64,000 bases of DNA, from contig JAIXMP010000004.1 in assembly GCA_025677815.1 (NCBI GenBank), positions 620,001 to 684,000 of the forward strand, read 5' to 3'. This document shows, piece by piece, positions 45,531 to 57,918 of this stretch. This DNA comes from Phascolomyces articulosus (Eukaryota > Mucoromycota > Mucoromycetes > Mucorales > Lichtheimiaceae). The notes beneath the pieces are model-generated. The model worked only from the letters and a program-made list of their open reading frames with translations, had not been told where the DNA came from and did not search any database. Made by a program: the position numbers and the translations under genes. Within the stretch, counting starts at the first letter, position 1. The number at the start of each line of letters is the position of its first letter.

Positions 45531-47278
45531 TTTTATTATTATTATTTAACTTTGTATATTACATGAAATAATTAATCAAGGGAACCATTGCAAACTTATT
45601 TAAAAATTAAAATAACAAATTTATTAGATACATAAATAAATATTAGTTTTTCATATATAAAATAAAGAATTTCAAAGTTATCAAAAAGAATACTACCCAG
45701 AAATCTTATTCGTCTAACTTTCCAAACCAACAAAAAGCAACTAAAGAGTACCTGTAAATAATACGTTTTCTTGATGTTTTAAGTTATAATAAAAATGTAT
45801 TGTTTTTTTCCAACAGAAAAATGTAACCCAAAAAACCCTCAAAAGAAAATCCATCTTTTTAATTCAAATAATATAGGAACCACCTCGTCGTCATATCGTC
45901 CATTCGTCAACAACGTAAAAAAAAATACAATCGAAAACATCTTTTGCCGATCGTTAAATTCTACTATTACTGTACGTCCATATTTTGACACAACTAATGT
46001 CTTGCCTCGAAAAAACCTAATCAATTCTTATGTAATCTGTAATAATCTATATAAACGAAGAATGAATTATCATCAAGATATGTCATTTTATTACGAATTT
46101 CTCCAAGAAAGTTAGAGAATATGTATCAGTCCGGAAACAACAATTAATGATCCACACTTTTTTATGACCGAGCGTCGTTTAATGGCTTGGTAATTGTCCG
46201 TGGTACCCCAATTGATCAAGTACTGTAAGTAAACAGGTTAAAATAAAAAAAAACCATACTACTACAGCAGACTAAACTACACAAGACCCATTATCTTCTC
46301 GTCCAAGTGCTTTTCTACAATTGATCATAATATACAACCTTTGTCGTTTTTAAAAGCAAGTAAGAAAAATATAATATTATCGACAAATATAGTAGTATTT
46401 ACCATTTACGTTAAAACCTCATATTTTACAGTTTACAGAGCATCATTTATTATCATTTATTCTTCACCATGACATATTTTTATATATATATCACTTCTCT
46501 ACTCTAGAATGAGAAATCAATTACAAGGAGTATATTCCTTGTTATTACATAATATTTATGTCAAGAACAATGGTTTACTATAGTTTATTTTTTATATTAA
46601 GAGTACGTACTCTCTATCGTTTCAAATACATTATAACAAGAAAAGGGAAGAAAAAAGGCTTGTTTCTCACTTATTTTTTTTTACTGTACCAATAGATTTC
46701 ATAATAGTTGGGAAAGAGTGAGAAAAGTGGAGAGTGAGAGTGTGTATTTTATTTGAAATATTCCCTCAACATATATTTCCGTACTGATATACATACCCAT
46801 CTATATATATATATATAATCTATTAAATTATTTGAATATGGCTATTGTTGATTTGTAACCGTACCGACACATTTTTTTTGTAAGTAAAAAAAATTAATAC
46901 TTGGAAATAGCGCCATTTAGATTCACACCAATCATGACGTTATGATCTCTCTCTCTCGGTTTGTTGCTAAAAAAAGAAACGACGGAACGTGAGTGAACCT
47001 ACCACGTTATAAAATGTTCGAACCAAAGGCGGGTGTTATATTGCGGGGAGAAAAGGATGGTGTTTAAAGGACCCATAATATATATCGAAAATTCATGACG
47101 AATTATGTTTTGACTATTAAAGGTCAAAAAGTCTAGTAATTGAAAACGTCACGCACGTTAATCTTATCACTATTATTGATTTCCATTCTCCGTTACTTTT
47201 TTTCATTCCCCCTCCACCTCCCCACACATAGAGCTATTCTTTTTCTTTTCTCTTTATTTTTTTACTTATTAAAAAACA
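45531..47278. other. Intergenic region with one weak frame
   Basis: The 106-residue plus-strand frame at 45795-46115 (rich in N, S, Y and K) may be a relic but resembles nothing I know. The rest is AT-rich with simple-sequence stretches, for example TATATA near 46804-46816 and CTCTCT near 46950. Confidence 0.35.
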
Positions 47279-49464
47279 ATGTTGAAGGTAAAAAAAAAAA
47301 AAAAAAAGACAAAGAAAGAACAACTATTTAACTTTTATAAACTCGTTTTTATATTAAAACCGTAACCTCATTGCTATACATAGATTACCAAAACTGCCAC
47401 CAATACAAGCACCTTTCAAGGCATTCGTAGTAGCACATGTCGACGGTGTCTTGCTCCTACTATGAGCATTTTAATTTTGCGAAATGAATATAGTAGTGGA
47501 CCTACAGGTGGTATAGACACCCATGCCTCGGGTGCCAATGACACTTTACCTCCTTCTATGCAATTCCCTCCCAAGAATGAAAACAAGACCAAATCAAATA
47601 AAAAACAAGCACAAAAACAACCCGATTTATTTTCTTCCAACGCGTCCATTTTGGAGGAACAAAAATATGCAGCACAACATTCTCAACAGCAACAACAATT
47701 GTTTAGTGAAGAAACTCGTCGTCGTTTGGAACGATTGCGTCAATTACAGTTTCATCCTACCAATATTCCAGACTCTCCTGATTTTGGCACCAATCAATAT
47801 ATTAATATTAATGAAGAATTGAAACAACAACTCAAAGATATTGTGTCACGATTTAATGCACCTATTCGATATGCTTTTGCTTATGGTAGTGGTGTATTTC
47901 AACAAGCAGGTTATGATGCCAAGGTAATATATAGGAAATAAGGAGAAAGGGGAGGCAGAGGTTTTTTTTTAAAAAAAAAGGAGGGATATACTTTTACTAC
48001 TGTTTTTCCGAAAAATTAACTCCCTTTATCATATAAATGATGATAATAGAAAAAGCCCATGCTTGACTTTATTTTTGGTGTATCTCATCCTGGTCATTGG
48101 CATGCTTTGAATATGCAACAAAATCCACATCATTATTCGGGAATGCGAATGTTAGGCTCCAGTAGTGTTGCCGCATTACAGGATAAAGTGGGTGCAGGCG
48201 TTTACTTTAATCCATATGTCGAAATTGATGGTGTGGTAAGTTTTATTTATAAACTTAAATCCCGATTGGGTTTCGGATTTACTGTAATGGAAGGGAAGAG
48301 TAAGAAGGGAGAGGGTATGTTACGTGTGTATGCGTATATGTACCCGATTCTTTTAATTTCTCACCATTGTTTACTAACCCCATTATATCTATATTTATTT
48401 ATTAGATGATTAAATATGGCGTTGTATCGATCGATAAATTATGTAAAGATTTAATTGATTGGGAAACACTTTATGTTGCAGGTCGAATGCATAAGCCGGT
48501 AAATACTATGACCGTTCTGACGGAAAAAGATTTTTTTTTTTTTTTGGTTCTATGGGTATATTTATCTTTTTGTCACTCATAATAATAATTGTTAATTTTT
48601 ATGAACAAAAGGTCAAAATTTTGCGAGACGATGCACGTGTTCGTCTTGCGAATCAAGTCAATTTAACCGAAGCCGTACGAGTTGCTCTGCTGACTCTTCC
48701 TGAAAAGTTTAGTGAGGATCAACTATTTGAAAGAATTGCGGGTATCAGTTATACTGGTGATTTTCGAATGATTGTAGGTGAGAATCCTAATAAGGTTCGG
48801 AATATCGTTCATGCACAACTGCCTCATTTCCATCGTCTCTATTTTGGCCTGTTGGATGATCTTCCCAATGTAGCTGTTTTATCCAATGGTCAATATCAGG
48901 TAAATATGATAATTTTTTTTATCGAGAAGAGAATGGTACTGGGTTTTGTTGGATGAGTAAAAGAAAAAAAAAAAAAAAGAAAAAAAAACTGACCTGATCT
49001 GCATTGATGACTGTTGTCTATATGTGTATTGTGTGAAAATATAGCAAAACTTAAATCCTCATTTCCGTGGTTTGATGGTTCAAAAATTACCTAGTACCTT
49101 GTATAAAAAGGTATTGGAAGAACATCGTCTTCATGCTATTCGTAACAAGGTCAATGTACCTGAAGAAAAGATGGCTCTTCATCGGGAAATTGCTTCTTCT
49201 CCTGAATTGACACAATTCATTAATACTGGTAAGCAAACCTTTTTTTTTTATTGAATGCTACCTTGTTGGATTGGTAGTACAAGAACTACGTAAACGGAAT
49301 ATGAAATAACTTAAAATTATGATTCATAACATATAGGTCTTCGGGAGATCGTAGCTGGTCCAGCTATGACACAAAGTATCAAGGGTATTTTTACAGCAGG
49401 TCCATTAAAGACAACTCGTTATGCATTGGAGAAATTGCTTAAATGGAAACAAGCCAAGAAATAA
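47279..49464 (+). CDS. TAM41: TAM41, mitochondrial CDP-diacylglycerol synthase
   Basis: Seven exons, 47279-47287 (9 nt), 47384-47923, 48050-48235, 48406-48498, 48612-48899, 49045-49228 and 49337-49464, give 475 aa. The first exon supplies Met-Leu-Lys and the next continues ITKTATNTSTFQGIRSSTCR, rich in T, S and R and free of acids, a good mitochondrial presequence. Core motifs are FAYGSGVFQQAGYD, KPMLDFIFGVSHPGHWHALN, VGAGVYFNPYVEIDG, IKYGVVS and the C-terminal GIFTAGPLKTTRYALEKL. Family knowledge: Tam41 (MMP37) makes CDP-diacylglycerol at the inner membrane for cardiolipin synthesis and supports TIM23 import. The alternative internal Met at 47463 would drop the presequence, so the split 5' start is preferred. 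Confidence 0.92.
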
Positions 49465-50103
49465 TTGAATGATTGAATTCGATCTAATGGTCACATTTAT
49501 ATATATCTTCCTTTATTATTTTATATATATATATTTTACTTACGCTTCTTCTTTTTTTTTTTTTTCAAACCTGTCAAGTTCCTTTTGTTCTTTTTTCGTT
49601 TTATTATTCTATATAACACAACACCCAACACACTCATGCAACGCCCCAAACGCAGATCCTTTTTTCTTGTAATATAAGCTCGCATACCCTATTTTTTTTT
49701 CTTCGAACAACAACTCACATTTCTCTCTCCATTTCCTTCACTTTGTAATAGACAACCCCCCCCTTTTTTTCCCACCTCTCACAAGTAACAGACACATTTT
49801 CACATAGTATTTTTTTTAAAGTAAACATCCAATCTTTTTTTTTCGTAAGAGAAAAAAATATGCATAAAGATCATTTTTTTTTTAAAAAAAACACTCCATT
49901 TTTTTTCATCATTGAAGAATATATATATAGATGTGTGTGTGTGTATATCTGTACTTTTTATATATGTAAAAAAAATATGGAAAGAGAAACAAAAAGAGTG
50001 AGGTGGCAAGATACAAGAAAAAAGAAGAAGGAGGATCTTTGTGTTATATATGTATAATAAAAAATAATTATAATTATATATTTTATATATATGATTAATT
50101 TTT
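49465..50103. other. Convergent 3' intergenic region
   Basis: Between the stops of TAM41 (+) and prohibitin (-). Very rich in T runs and TATATA (49510-49530, 49919-49929, 50080-50092), with GTGTGTGT at 49931-49942. No gene was seen; the overlapping minus frame at 49800-50252 runs out of the prohibitin exon in a wrong frame. Confidence 0.5.
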
Positions 50104-51295
50104 TTAAGTGCTGACATTGAAGAGCATGTTGTTACCATCGGATCGACCGCTAGGCAAGTAAGTAACATTGCGAGAAGCAGACAAAGTACCGGCAATTTCC
50201 TTGGAGGCTTCAATACGACGGAACTCAACAAGACCTTGACCAGCCTTGGCAAGGGATTGAGAAATCAATTCGGCAGCAGTAGAGTCACCTTCAGCACGGA
50301 TAATAGCGGCTTGTCGTTCATGCTCAGCACGTTCGACAACGAACTTAGCACGTTCAGCTTCTTGTTGGGCAATTTGCTTTTGTTCGACAGCGTTTGTGAA
50401 TTCACGACCAAAAGTCATGTGGGTCTAATTATTAGGAGAGACAAAAATCGATGGACATGAGTTATCCCATTGTTATTATCATCATTTTAAAGAATAACTA
50501 TTCCCAATACTTACAATAGAAACATCTTCCAATGCAATGTTAAAGTCTCTAGCACGCTTGTACAATTCTTCACGAATCTTAGCAGAAACAACTTCACGTT
50601 GAGTAATCAATTCACTAGCATCGAATTGGGCAACAATAGCCTTCAAAACTTCGTTACCAATGGAAGGCAAGACTCTTTCATCATAATCAAGACCCAAGTT
50701 TTGGTAAATAACGGGCAATTGCTTGATTTCAGGACGGTGAAGGACACGAAGGGTCAAACTGACCATTTGCATATCTAATATCATGTATTATCCATATATA
50801 AGTGACATGTCCTTTTTCTCTGTTTAATAGCTGCGCAAAAAAAAGTATTATTATTATTATTATTATTACCCTTGGAACCAGTAGTGGTAGAAATGTTACG
50901 AGGCTTGGTACGGACATCAAACAAAACAGCGCGTTGGAGCCAAGGAACAAGGAAATGAGTACCTTCACCAGAAGAGGTATCCTTGACACCTTGAACACGA
51001 TCGAAAATGACAGCACGGTGACCACCTTGGACTATAGAATTATTATTAATATATCGTTCGTTCGTTCGTATTATTATTGTTGTTGTTATTGTTGTTTGGA
51101 GGAAGTAGGAGAAAAAAACCAGGTTCCGTTGAATACGTTAGTAAAAATAAAAAATAAAAAATAAAAACAAGTTACAGAGATAAATGACAAGTTTATATCA
51201 TTTTCATTACCATCATACATGGCGGATTGGATACCACCAATAGCTAAACCAGCAGGAATAGCAAGCTTTGCAATTTTCTCGAGAATGGCTGCCAT
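50104..51295 (-). CDS. PHB1: Prohibitin-1
   Basis: Four exons on the minus strand, 51295-51211, 51031-50870, 50774-50515 and 50424-50104, encode 275 aa. Marks of PHB1 are [71 protein letters not shown] and, in the coiled-coil tail, [20 protein letters not shown]. Residues about 10-27 ([18 protein letters not shown]) form the hydrophobic N-terminal anchor. Family knowledge: PHB1 and PHB2 form a ring complex in the mitochondrial inner membrane that holds m-AAA proteases and stabilises new proteins. Neighbour TAM41 serves the same membrane, but they are convergent and unlikely to be co-regulated. Confidence 0.95.
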
Positions 51296-52011
51296 TTTCT
51301 TTTTTTTTTTTATATATGTACAAAAAGTAAACTCTTTATTAACAACAAAAACACAAGTTTCGGTAATGAAAAATCCGCCACCGTTTGGGCCTAGAGATGA
51401 CTCCGAGTCACAGGAAACTCATTCACCGTGACCGGGGGTTCGCCATGTAGTTAAAATGCGTTACTTACAAAGATCACTAGTTGGCTATATAATTAACGAT
51501 GGATGTATTTTCTATATACTATTCTTTGTAGATGGATGACCTAACATCTTCTTATTCAATTACTCTTATGTATATCCTCTTCAGATTCCATCATAGAATT
51601 TAAATAAATTCTGATTCATGATTATAAATAGATATCAAGATAGATCTCTATCCTTCTGGAAATAAAAGATCACTTTTTTTTGGCATTATATGTTTATTTT
51701 ATACATATTAGTTTTTTTTTGTTATATAGCAAGAAAAGGAGGAGGGAGAAGGTGTAAGTGTGTATATGTGTGTGTGAGAGAGAAAGGGTTTTATCTTTTC
51801 ATCACGTCTTTGGAGAGTTATGTTGGAGTTTTTGAGTTGAGTGGTGCGAGAGAAAGAGATGTTTGTATACAAAAAAGACGTGTTCTAAAGGGCGTATCGA
51901 AACTTTATACAAAAAAAATTATCATTTGTTTTGGGATAAGAAAACTTGTTGTCATTGTTAAATAAATATATTTAATAAAACAAGTTGTTTGTTGTTATTG
52001 CGAATGTTCAT
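51296..52011. other. Upstream region of prohibitin and 3' region of the small membrane-protein gene
   Basis: About 700 bp with no supported gene. A compact C/G-rich patch near 51366-51436 contrasts with the AT-rich surroundings and may include promoter elements of PHB1. The 91-residue plus frame at 51690-51965 looks non-coding. Confidence 0.4.
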
Positions 52012-52191
52012 TTAAACAGCCAACAATTCACCAAAGTTACGTAAAAAGAAAACGGCACCAGCAAAAACAGTGACGGACAAAGCAATGTTCAAGTTTCCTT
52101 GTCGAACTTCAGGAGCAAAAAGTTGTGCTTTAACAGCTTGTGAGAATGAAGGAGTTTCTTCTTGATTTTGTTCGAGCGAGCGACGATCCAT
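52012..52191 (-). CDS. Small single-TM protein, possibly Tom6-like outer mitochondrial membrane subunit
   Basis: A single-exon frame of 59 residues on the minus strand. It has a polar N terminus (MDRRSLEQNQEETPSFSQAV), a short amphipathic stretch KAQLFAPEVRQGN, and one predicted membrane helix NIALSVTVFAGAVFFLRNFG ending in ELLAV. The layout (polar cytosolic N terminus, one C-terminal helix, WGELL/FGELL-like end) resembles fungal Tom6, a small subunit that stabilises the TOM import pore, but I rely on general pattern rather than close identity. It diverges from RRS1 across 213 bp. Coding character is good: the codons show the GCT/GTT/AAC bias of expressed neighbours. Being under 60 codons, it is easily missed by automatic calling. 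Confidence 0.6.
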   Translation of the reverse strand: MDRRSLEQNQEETPSFSQAVKAQLFAPEVRQGNLNIALSVTVFAGAVFFLRNFGELLAV

Positions 52192-52404
52192 TTTTTTTTT
52201 TAATTAGAATTGAAGGTTGGTTGGTTGTAAGAAAAAAAAAGTAGCCTTTTTTTCTTTTCAGCTTGTAAACGAAATATGCGACATTCAAGATTTGTATAAG
52301 CCTCCGCTTTCTTGTTCAACCGAAAGGGAACTTTCCGCATTTTTTTTTTCCTTGATTTTTTTTTTCTATCCCTTTTTTTGACCACATAATTGTTAATATT
52401 GATC

Positions 52405-53334
52405 ATGGACGTTACCGAGATCTTGGACGCACATAAGGCACAATTGTAAGTTTATTCAACCTTTTTTTATTAGAGGATCTGCCATTATTGTATAGACTAA
52501 TAGATCGCCTCCTCATGACCTCACTCACTTTTTCTAACATGTCAAATATATAATATTTTATAGTAAGCCAATTACTGTCGAAAAACTTGTTCCTCTCGAT
52601 TTCGATGTCAATGTTTTAACTGGCTTTGATACTAATGCATTTGACGAAAAGCGATTAGCGTACGTATAATTTTTTTTTGTTGTTGTTTTGTTTAATAAGT
52701 TATTCACTTTGGGAGGAGGTAAAGCAAAAAGCATTGATAAACTAAAAATTATCTATATATATACATGGATGAAAAAAAAACATTTTTTGGATTATATAGA
52801 AACAAGAAAAAGCGAGAAGAATATTTAAAAGAATTAACACGAGATAATACACAATTATTGATTAATGAAATATTCAAGTTACCAGTGACGAGTAATGAAA
52901 CAGGTGTGATTGCCAAATTACCTGAACGTACTAGCCTTTTACCTCGTGAAAAACCATTGCCAAAGGACAAACCATTGACTCGATGGGAGAAATTTGCCAA
53001 GGTCAAGGGTATTCAAAACCGCAAACGAGAACGTATGGTGTGGGACGAAGAAAAACAAAAATATGTTGCCCGATGGGGTTATGCTGGTGGTGAAAAGGAT
53101 AAATTGGATGACTGGCTTATTGAAGTACCTCAAAATGCTGATCCTATGGAAGATCAATATGCTAAACGTAATGAAGAAAAGAAACAACGAGTGGAAAAGA
53201 ATAAGAAACGTCAACAACGAAATTTGGATGAAGCATTGGCTTCCATGGTTACTGGTAAAGGCAAACCTGATGCTTCTTTTAATAGTCAAAAAGGAAGTAA
53301 AAAATCATCTGCAAAGAAACAAAAGAAGAAATAA
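52405..53334 (+). CDS. RRS1: Ribosome biogenesis regulatory protein RRS1
   Basis: Three exons, 52405-52445, 52564-52659 and 52800-53334, give 223 aa. Seen: VEKLVPLDFDVNVLTGFDTN, DNTQLLINEIFKLP, KLPERTSLLPREKPLPKDKP, the strongly conserved TRWEKFAKVKGIQNRKRER, and YVARWGYAGGEKDKLDDWLI. A Lys-rich C-terminal tail (KGSKKSSAKKQKKK) looks nucleolar. Family knowledge: Rrs1 with Rpf2 brings the 5S RNP (uL18, uL5, 5S rRNA) to pre-60S particles. The length is close to yeast Rrs1 (203 aa). A CA repeat (53376-53391) lies in the 3' region. Confidence 0.95.
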
Positions 53335-53838
53335 TCGTACCCCATCTTTTCTCTCTAAATTATCCCCTCACCACACACACACACACACACATCTTTCTAC
53401 ATTTACACACTCCAGACATCCATCTTTTTTTTTCATTTACTATTATATTACATCTTTCATTCATTCAATTTGACACATTTTTTAAATATATATATAATTT
53501 TTTTTAATTAAGAACAAAAAGAAAAGGATTATATATATATCAAATCAATCCATCAAACTATATTTATAATATTTATATTTACATAATTATTTCTATTATC
53601 AAACTTGGAGAGTAAAAAGAAAAAGGTTATATAGCACATAAAGGAAATATTTACAAAAGGAGATAAGGAGAAAGAAAAAAAAGAAAGGAGTTATTATTTG
53701 AGATGCATTATATATATGTGTGTGAAAAGTGGGTTGATGGGTCGAATTATTGGGGATTATTTACTAGATAGAAGGGAAAAAAAGAGACTTTTGTTGTTGT
53801 TGTTGTTGTTGTTGCATGTTGTTTATTGCTTGACTATT
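53335..53838. other. Convergent 3' intergenic region with simple repeats
   Basis: Between RRS1 (+) and the cyclin gene (-). Contains (CA)n at 53376-53391, TATATA stretches and a (TTG)n run at about 53793-53813 near the cyclin stop. No gene was seen. Confidence 0.5.
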
Positions 53839-55199
53839 TCATTGCATTAAAGATTGAGTTAATACAGATGGAATAGTACTAGCCGTATTCCAATGGTCTC
53901 GAGGATAGTCATTTGCATAATAACATAACTGCTGTGATGCTGGCATGCGATATTTGGTGTCACCATCTGGATAACAACCATATGCAACAAGTGTAGATAC
54001 AGATGATGTTGTACTATTGCTGTTGATACTATCTGGTGTAGATGATTGTTCCCATCGATAATCTTGTTGATTATTTGAAGTGTTATTATTATTATTATTA
54101 TTCGTATTATTGTTACTATTATTACTAGTATCAATGTATGGTGGTTGATAGTATTGTGTAGTAGTTGTTGCTGTTGTTGTTGTTGTAGCGTTATTATTCA
54201 GATTATTATTATTATTATACCAATAAGTCGTTGCTGTAGTTGGAACAGCAGCAATAGGTTGTTGATAATAATCAGGATATGATGATAGTTGTTGCTGTTG
54301 TGGTGGTTGTAATAATGGTGCTGGATAATAACAGAATGAATTGTCAGTATAGACCCCTGCGTAAGTATAGAAAAAGTAAAATTGTTGTTCAAAAGTAGTG
54401 TTGCACTGGTTAACCCATCGAACGAAAGCGGACTTATCCACGTGCAGCTTGTGGTTCACTTGACACAGAAAATCAATTTCCATCTTTACTAAGGCTGATA
54501 CAGGGATCATGGAAGCTCGCGACCAATAATTCTATTATATTCATATTAAATAGTCAGATAAGTTAGGATGGATGATTAGTATTCAAATTTACTATGAGAA
54601 AAAAATATTAAACCCTTTTCTACCCACGCCAAAAAAAAACATTTCTATAATGACACAACACAAATTCAAGGTTTTTTTGGATATAGAAAAAAAAAAATGG
54701 GTTGGATTTTTTTTGTACAACTAACTACTTACAGCATCAACTGATCCACAGTCTTCAACAAATTTATAAGCTAACATCAGTGCCACCATAAAAATGGGTC
54801 TCTCTGAACCATGCATCAGTGATTTTCGTGTAGAAGATGATAATGATGAAAGATATTTTTGTACATATTTCAAACTAATGAATATAGATCATTATATTTC
54901 TGTTAATATATACTTGTTCCGTATCGTCGTCATTAGGAAGCGTTTCTATCATGATAGTTATATATATATTTCCTTGTACAAAAAAAAATTGTGTACCTCG
55001 TGTAAACGACTGCAGGCGACATATTAAGATAAGTCAATACAGCTTGACAAAATGTATGAAATTCCAATCGACGTGTATCATCCCAACTGTTGTCATAACT
55101 TTTTTGTCGTGGTGGATATTGATTCCAAAGGGATGCTACAATCACCGTACAAAGATTTGGAAGTTCTTGAACAGATCGTAAACACGAAACCAATACCAT
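53839..55199 (-). CDS. PHO80/PCL-type cyclin with Asn/Gln-rich C terminus
   Basis: Three exons on the minus strand, 55199-54997, 54874-54733 and 54531-53839, encode 345 aa. The cyclin core spans about residues 30-155: FHTFCQAVLTYLNMSPAVVY, TSLKYVQKYLSSLSSSTRKS, ERPIFMVALMLAYKFVEDCG, NYWSRASMIPVSALVKMEID and FLCQVNHKLHVDKSAFVRWV. This order (CLTS-like helices with ALMLAYKF) fits Pho80/Pcl/Clg1-type cyclins rather than mitotic B-type ones. The C-terminal half is low complexity, with polyN, T, Q and Y/P-rich stretches. Family knowledge: such cyclins activate Pho85-like CDKs in phosphate, glycogen and polarity control. Upstream lies an unusually long gene-free region (55200-57918). The CDK partner cannot be told from the sequence. 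Confidence 0.85.
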
Positions 55200-57918
55200 T
55201 TTTTATATGTAAATAGAATGTTATTGATGATAAAATTTGAAAAAAAAAAAGAAAAGAAATGAATTGGTTTATTCTTCTTGATTATTTGTTGTTAGAAGGA
55301 AAAGAAGAAGAAAAAGAAAAGAAGGGAAAAACGAAAGAATTAATAAATAATCCGCACCATTTATCTTATTTTGGCGGGGGGGGAGAGAGGAAAGATATAA
55401 TCATGGTTTATGGGGGTTGTACTAAATGTATATAAATATATATAGATAGATAGACATATATACATATAGAAAAAGAAGGGATCCGAAGCAGCTTGTTCTT
55501 CAACTAATCCTAACCCCCAAAAATATTATTTCGATTCAGAATTATATATACATAACATCACTCTTATACTCATCGTAAATAATAATCCTATAATTATTAT
55601 CCATCATCTTTCATAGAAAAAGACCGCTGTGAATAAGAAAAAAATAAGAAAAACAAGAACCCAGTAACTCAAACATTGGCACCCAACCATTTTTCCCTTG
55701 TACCCGTTCCCCTTCACAAGAGTTATATCATTGATACATGCCCTGTTACTATTACCATTCCTATAATTATTATTACCCAATCCTTAGTCTGCGTGCGCGC
55801 GCAAAATATTAATTATATCTAAAAAATGTGACATCAAAAGATCATTTGTTTATGCACTTGTTTTTTTTATTATTCCGCATGGTCGGAACCTAGGCTTCCG
55901 TTGTTTACAAAATTATTTGTACTATGTTATATTTTGCTGATCCTTTTTTATTATTATTGAATCAAAAAAGACTTTCTTTTAACCTTTATCATATCCTTGT
56001 TATAATAATAAGAAATGGGTGATATTATCCTCGATTTTGATTATCTATTTGATCTATAGGATTATATAATAATGAAAAAGAAGCGGAATAAGATCGGACT
56101 AAGGATGATTGGGTTTGTATAGAATTTTTTTGTTGATATGAGTTTATCCATGTTAATATGTATATAAAAAAGGCTTATGTTTCTTTTTTCTTTTTTGTTA
56201 CGTTTGCGGTGCTACAAAAAAAAACTCTGGGTCCATCATCCCAAGTGAAACGGTAAATGACCCAACTTAGTCATATTCAAACTGTTTTTTTTTTTAAAAA
56301 AAAAAGATGGGATTATTCTTTCAAGTCAAATGAGAAGGCTGATAATATTATCATCACATTGCGTAGCACAGTTTATTGATACTGATGTTATCAAAAGTAA
56401 ATATATGTTATGAACATTGGATGATGGTTGTTGTTGTTTTTATATAAAGGAATGGCTTTAAACGAATTACCTCTCCTTTAAATTACATATCATCCTAATT
56501 CTTTTCTCCCGCCACCACTCTCCCCCATTTCCCTTCCTCCCCCCCAGTCGCTGACTTTATTTTTTTTTTTCTATGGTTCACTAAATGTAAAAAGATGTGA
56601 TATATAGGAGACGAGACCATATACGAAGGAAATAAAGAAAGAAAGAAAAAAGATCATATAATAAAAGGAGAGAGAGAGAGTGAGAGAGAATCAATTGTTA
56701 TATTATAGAGTATATAAATAAACATCGTGTTCAATAGTTTCTGATGAAAGGGTATAATGATGATGATATGACGAATTGATGTAAATACTATTATTATTAT
56801 TGTTTGTATAAGTTTTGGGGGATGAACACACAAAGGGGAAGGGTTGTGTGGGAGAGGGGTTGTTAAGAGAGAGAGGAGAGGGATTCTACAGTTATATGTT
56901 TAAACTAATACTTAAATCATAGTGACCGATCCTGTACAACCCTTTCACAAAGGTATATCTTTTATCAAGTTATATAACTGGTTCTTTCTCATGTCACATC
57001 ATTCGTGACATGTCTCACAATCATCCTTACTACTTATAATAATAGGAGAGAAAAGAAGAAGAAGAAGAAGTAGGTTTATGTATATATCTGTGTGTATAGG
57101 TCATTTTTTACTTTTGCATATTTAATAACATAATAAATAATACGATACATTTATATATATAAATTCTCAAACAACAAGTTTTTAGTTTTTGCTGCAAATT
57201 AAATGAGTATGTGTGTGTACATGTACATTACATATATATATATAATAATAATGAATAGTATATAGTTAGTGAGGTTGTAAACTTGGCGAAGGAGTTAAAA
57301 CCAAGAAAAGAGAAGGGGGGATTGGGAATTAAATATAACATAATTGTTAAACAAAAAGGTGAAGCATCATAAACCCGAGATTGCATGATTGTTGTTGGTT
57401 TGTGTTTGTTGTATCACTCACACGGATTCTAAACTTTATTTATGCCTTGTTTTTTTTCTATGATTGTTTACACCACCTCAAACTTACGGAGTTTGTATAT
57501 GCAAAGGCGGGTTTACAGTGTTGGAAGTTAAATTTGGCCATGCGAAGTAAAAAAAATGAGCCTAAATTTCCAAATTGAGCTACTTGAACGAAATTGAGCC
57601 ACCGATCTTGAAGTTGATCCATGCCAAACAAATCTAAGCTATCCAGCATAGTTATAATTTTAAGCCAAAAGAAGTTCAACCATATATATATATATATATG
57701 TAGTGTAAACGTTGTGTCAAAGAAAGACATTTGTTTTATTCTTAAATATCTTTTATTTATTTTGCATTACCATGTAAGATCATAACACCACTGATAACAA
57801 TATTAATTACCACTGACGAAAGAATTGTTCTATTTCAAAATTATATGGATTGAAAAGGTGCCACAGGCATCAATTATAGACACAAGAAAAAAAAAGTCCA
57901 AGTAATCCACCAATAGCG
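55200..57918. other. Long gene-free region upstream of the cyclin gene
   Basis: About 2.7 kb with no supported gene. It is AT-rich with many simple repeats: an A/G-rich stretch at 55240-55345, GATAGATAGA near 55445, an alternating GCGCGCGC at 55793-55802, AGAGAG near 56669-56690, GAAGAAGAAG near 57056-57070 and several TATATA runs. It may hold the cyclin gene's 5' leader and promoter. A transposon-end-like sequence near 57516 is listed separately. Confidence 0.45.
57516..57569 (+). repeat. Transposon-end-like repeat, left copy
   Basis: After TA (57514-57515), the sequence CAGTGTTGGAAGTTAAATTT begins a stretch similar, in inverted orientation, to 62470-62420. Shared blocks are the first 25 bp, then AAAATGAGCC and further on TTGAGCT. 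A start of the form TA|CAGTG is common for Tc1/mariner ends, and a Tc1-like transposase relic begins 350 bp downstream. Confidence 0.55.

Noticed and set aside
49800..50252. 150-residue minus-strand frame at the prohibitin 3' end
   Set aside because: It runs in a different frame through prohibitin coding sequence and AT-rich 3' flank.
56281..56306. T run followed by an A run, considered as a terminator hairpin
   Set aside because: Homopolymer runs of this kind are common throughout the window; bacterial-type terminators do not apply to nuclear genes.
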